DNA of 64,000 nucleotides, taken from NCBI GenBank assembly GCA_965227155.1, contig OZ245731.1, positions 3,348,001-3,412,000 of the forward strand. Direction: 5' to 3'. Made by a program: the position numbers and the translations under genes. Positions 63,465 through 64,000 of this stretch are shown here, piece by piece (position 1 is the first letter of the stretch; each line of letters starts with the position of its first letter). The notes beneath the pieces were generated by a model. The model was not told the origin of the DNA. It made no database searches and saw only the letters and a list, made by a program, of their open reading frames with translations. The stretch is from UBA6059 sp965227155 (GTDB lineage Bacteria > Bacteroidota > Bacteroidia > Cytophagales > Cyclobacteriaceae).

Positions 63465-63944
63465 ATGAATTTCATCTTCTTATTACTGGCGAGTTTCTGG
63501 TGGCATGCTGTGTATATCGGCGTGATTGAAATTGTACCCAGAGAACACTCGGATAACCTCGAGATGAGAATAAAGCTCTTTACCGATGACCTTGAGGAAG
63601 CCATTAGAGACGAAACAGGGCAGGGGATTTTGATCAGAGATCAGGAGGCCTTGAACCAATTTAAGGATCTGATCAGGGTGTATATAGAAAACCATCTGTC
63701 TGTAGCGATTAATGGCGAATCAACTGATTTTGTATTGTTAAAGATTGAGCCTGAGAATGACACTACCTGGAGCTATTTCCTGATCGATAAGCCGGAATCC
63801 ATCCAATCTGTGACCATCAATTCAGATTTGCTGCTCCATGTTTTTCCTGACCAGACCAATGTGATTCACCTGGAATTGCAGGATGATGTAAAGCTGACCC
63901 GGCTTTTTGGTTCTAAGACGGAGGCGGAAATTGTGTTTGAATAA
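63465..63944 (+). CDS. DUF6702-like exported protein
   Basis: This 159-residue protein has an N-terminal hydrophobic segment and the pattern HAVYIGVIEIVPR, LEMRIKLFTDDLEEAI and HLSVAINGE, which I recall from DUF6702, a Bacteroidota family of unknown function whose genes often precede a metallopeptidase. The gene is complete, with its stop at 63942-63944; the window ends 56 nt later, so the next gene is not seen. Confidence 0.7.
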   Translation: MNFIFLLLASFWWHAVYIGVIEIVPREHSDNLEMRIKLFTDDLEEAIRDETGQGILIRDQEALNQFKDLIRVYIENHLSVAINGESTDFVLLKIEPENDTTWSYFLIDKPESIQSVTINSDLLLHVFPDQTNVIHLELQDDVKLTRLFGSKTEAEIVFE

Positions 63945-64000
63945 TTCCTAATTAGAATATTTTCCTGTTTTGATTAACTAACTATTTATAAATTTTTCAG

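Noticed and set aside
1..64000. tRNA, rRNA, CRISPR, prophage or intact insertion sequence
   Set aside because: I found no cloverleaf-like segment with a T-loop motif, no spaced identical repeats with unique spacers, and no transposase, integrase or phage structural gene.

Overview
This window looks like chromosomal DNA from a marine-type Bacteroidota bacterium, most likely of the order Cytophagales (Fulvivirga, Roseivirga or Marivirga-like). The evidence is the alternative complex III / aa3 oxidase locus in Bacteroidota order, the long two-domain IspG, several Bacteroidota-only protein families (DUF6702, a DUF6728-like protein, FISUMP domain, exported CHAT-TPR protein), A-rich start regions without Shine-Dalgarno sequences, and a promoter of the TTTG-N19-TAnnTTTG type. 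I saw no rRNA, tRNA, CRISPR array, phage or intact insertion sequence. This assignment is inference from gene content, not from a database search.

Layout. Positions 1-7063 carry a partial aldehyde dehydrogenase, a DUF2784-like protein, a sterol desaturase-family protein, a PaiB-like protein, a PepSY membrane protein, an exported CHAT-TPR protein and a small DUF2306-like membrane protein. Positions 7122-10539 (minus) hold a two-subunit molybdenum hydroxylase of the isoquinoline oxidoreductase type and a second DUF2306-like protein. Positions 10818-16127 hold an M28 peptidase, a polysaccharide deacetylase-like protein and a TonB-dependent receptor.

The core is 16440-33259, a long co-directional respiratory cluster: actABCDEF (alternative complex III, a quinol:cytochrome c oxidoreductase), coxB, coxA, ctaA, ctaB, two subunit III genes and coxD, closed by a strong terminator at 31357. 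A second group follows: a divergent SCO-like protein without its copper cysteines, a DUF420 protein with an EF-hand-like loop, a small CxxC membrane protein and a DUF983 protein. Together these encode the branch that moves electrons from menaquinol to oxygen, plus heme A synthesis and probable assembly factors.

Positions 33300-41886 carry an NtrY-like sensor kinase translationally coupled to a very large outer-membrane protein, convergent with an MlaF/MlaE-type lipid transporter pair. Positions 41990-46658 hold an SDR oxidoreductase, IspG and small proteins. Positions 46716-49342 form an accessory patch: hicBA, a relE/parE-type toxin-antitoxin pair, a DUF418 gene and a decayed DUF418 remnant that shares a 29-nt repeat with the intact copy. 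Positions 49635-57413 hold a DEAD-box helicase and, on the minus strand, a tolC-MFP-RND efflux operon with a PII-like protein and a DUF2892 protein. Several palindromic repeats lie in its gaps and two matching dyads lie upstream. The window ends with an SGNH hydrolase, an acidic lipoprotein, leucyl-tRNA synthetase, a putative beta-barrel protein and a DUF6702-like protein.

No single completely new system stands out. The strongest leads are the paired GTAAC-N4-GTTAC dyads before the efflux operon, the hairpin pair with compensatory changes at 51228-51294, the cysteine-less SCO-like protein next to an EF-hand-bearing DUF420 protein, and the DUF418 remnant and repeat around hicBA.
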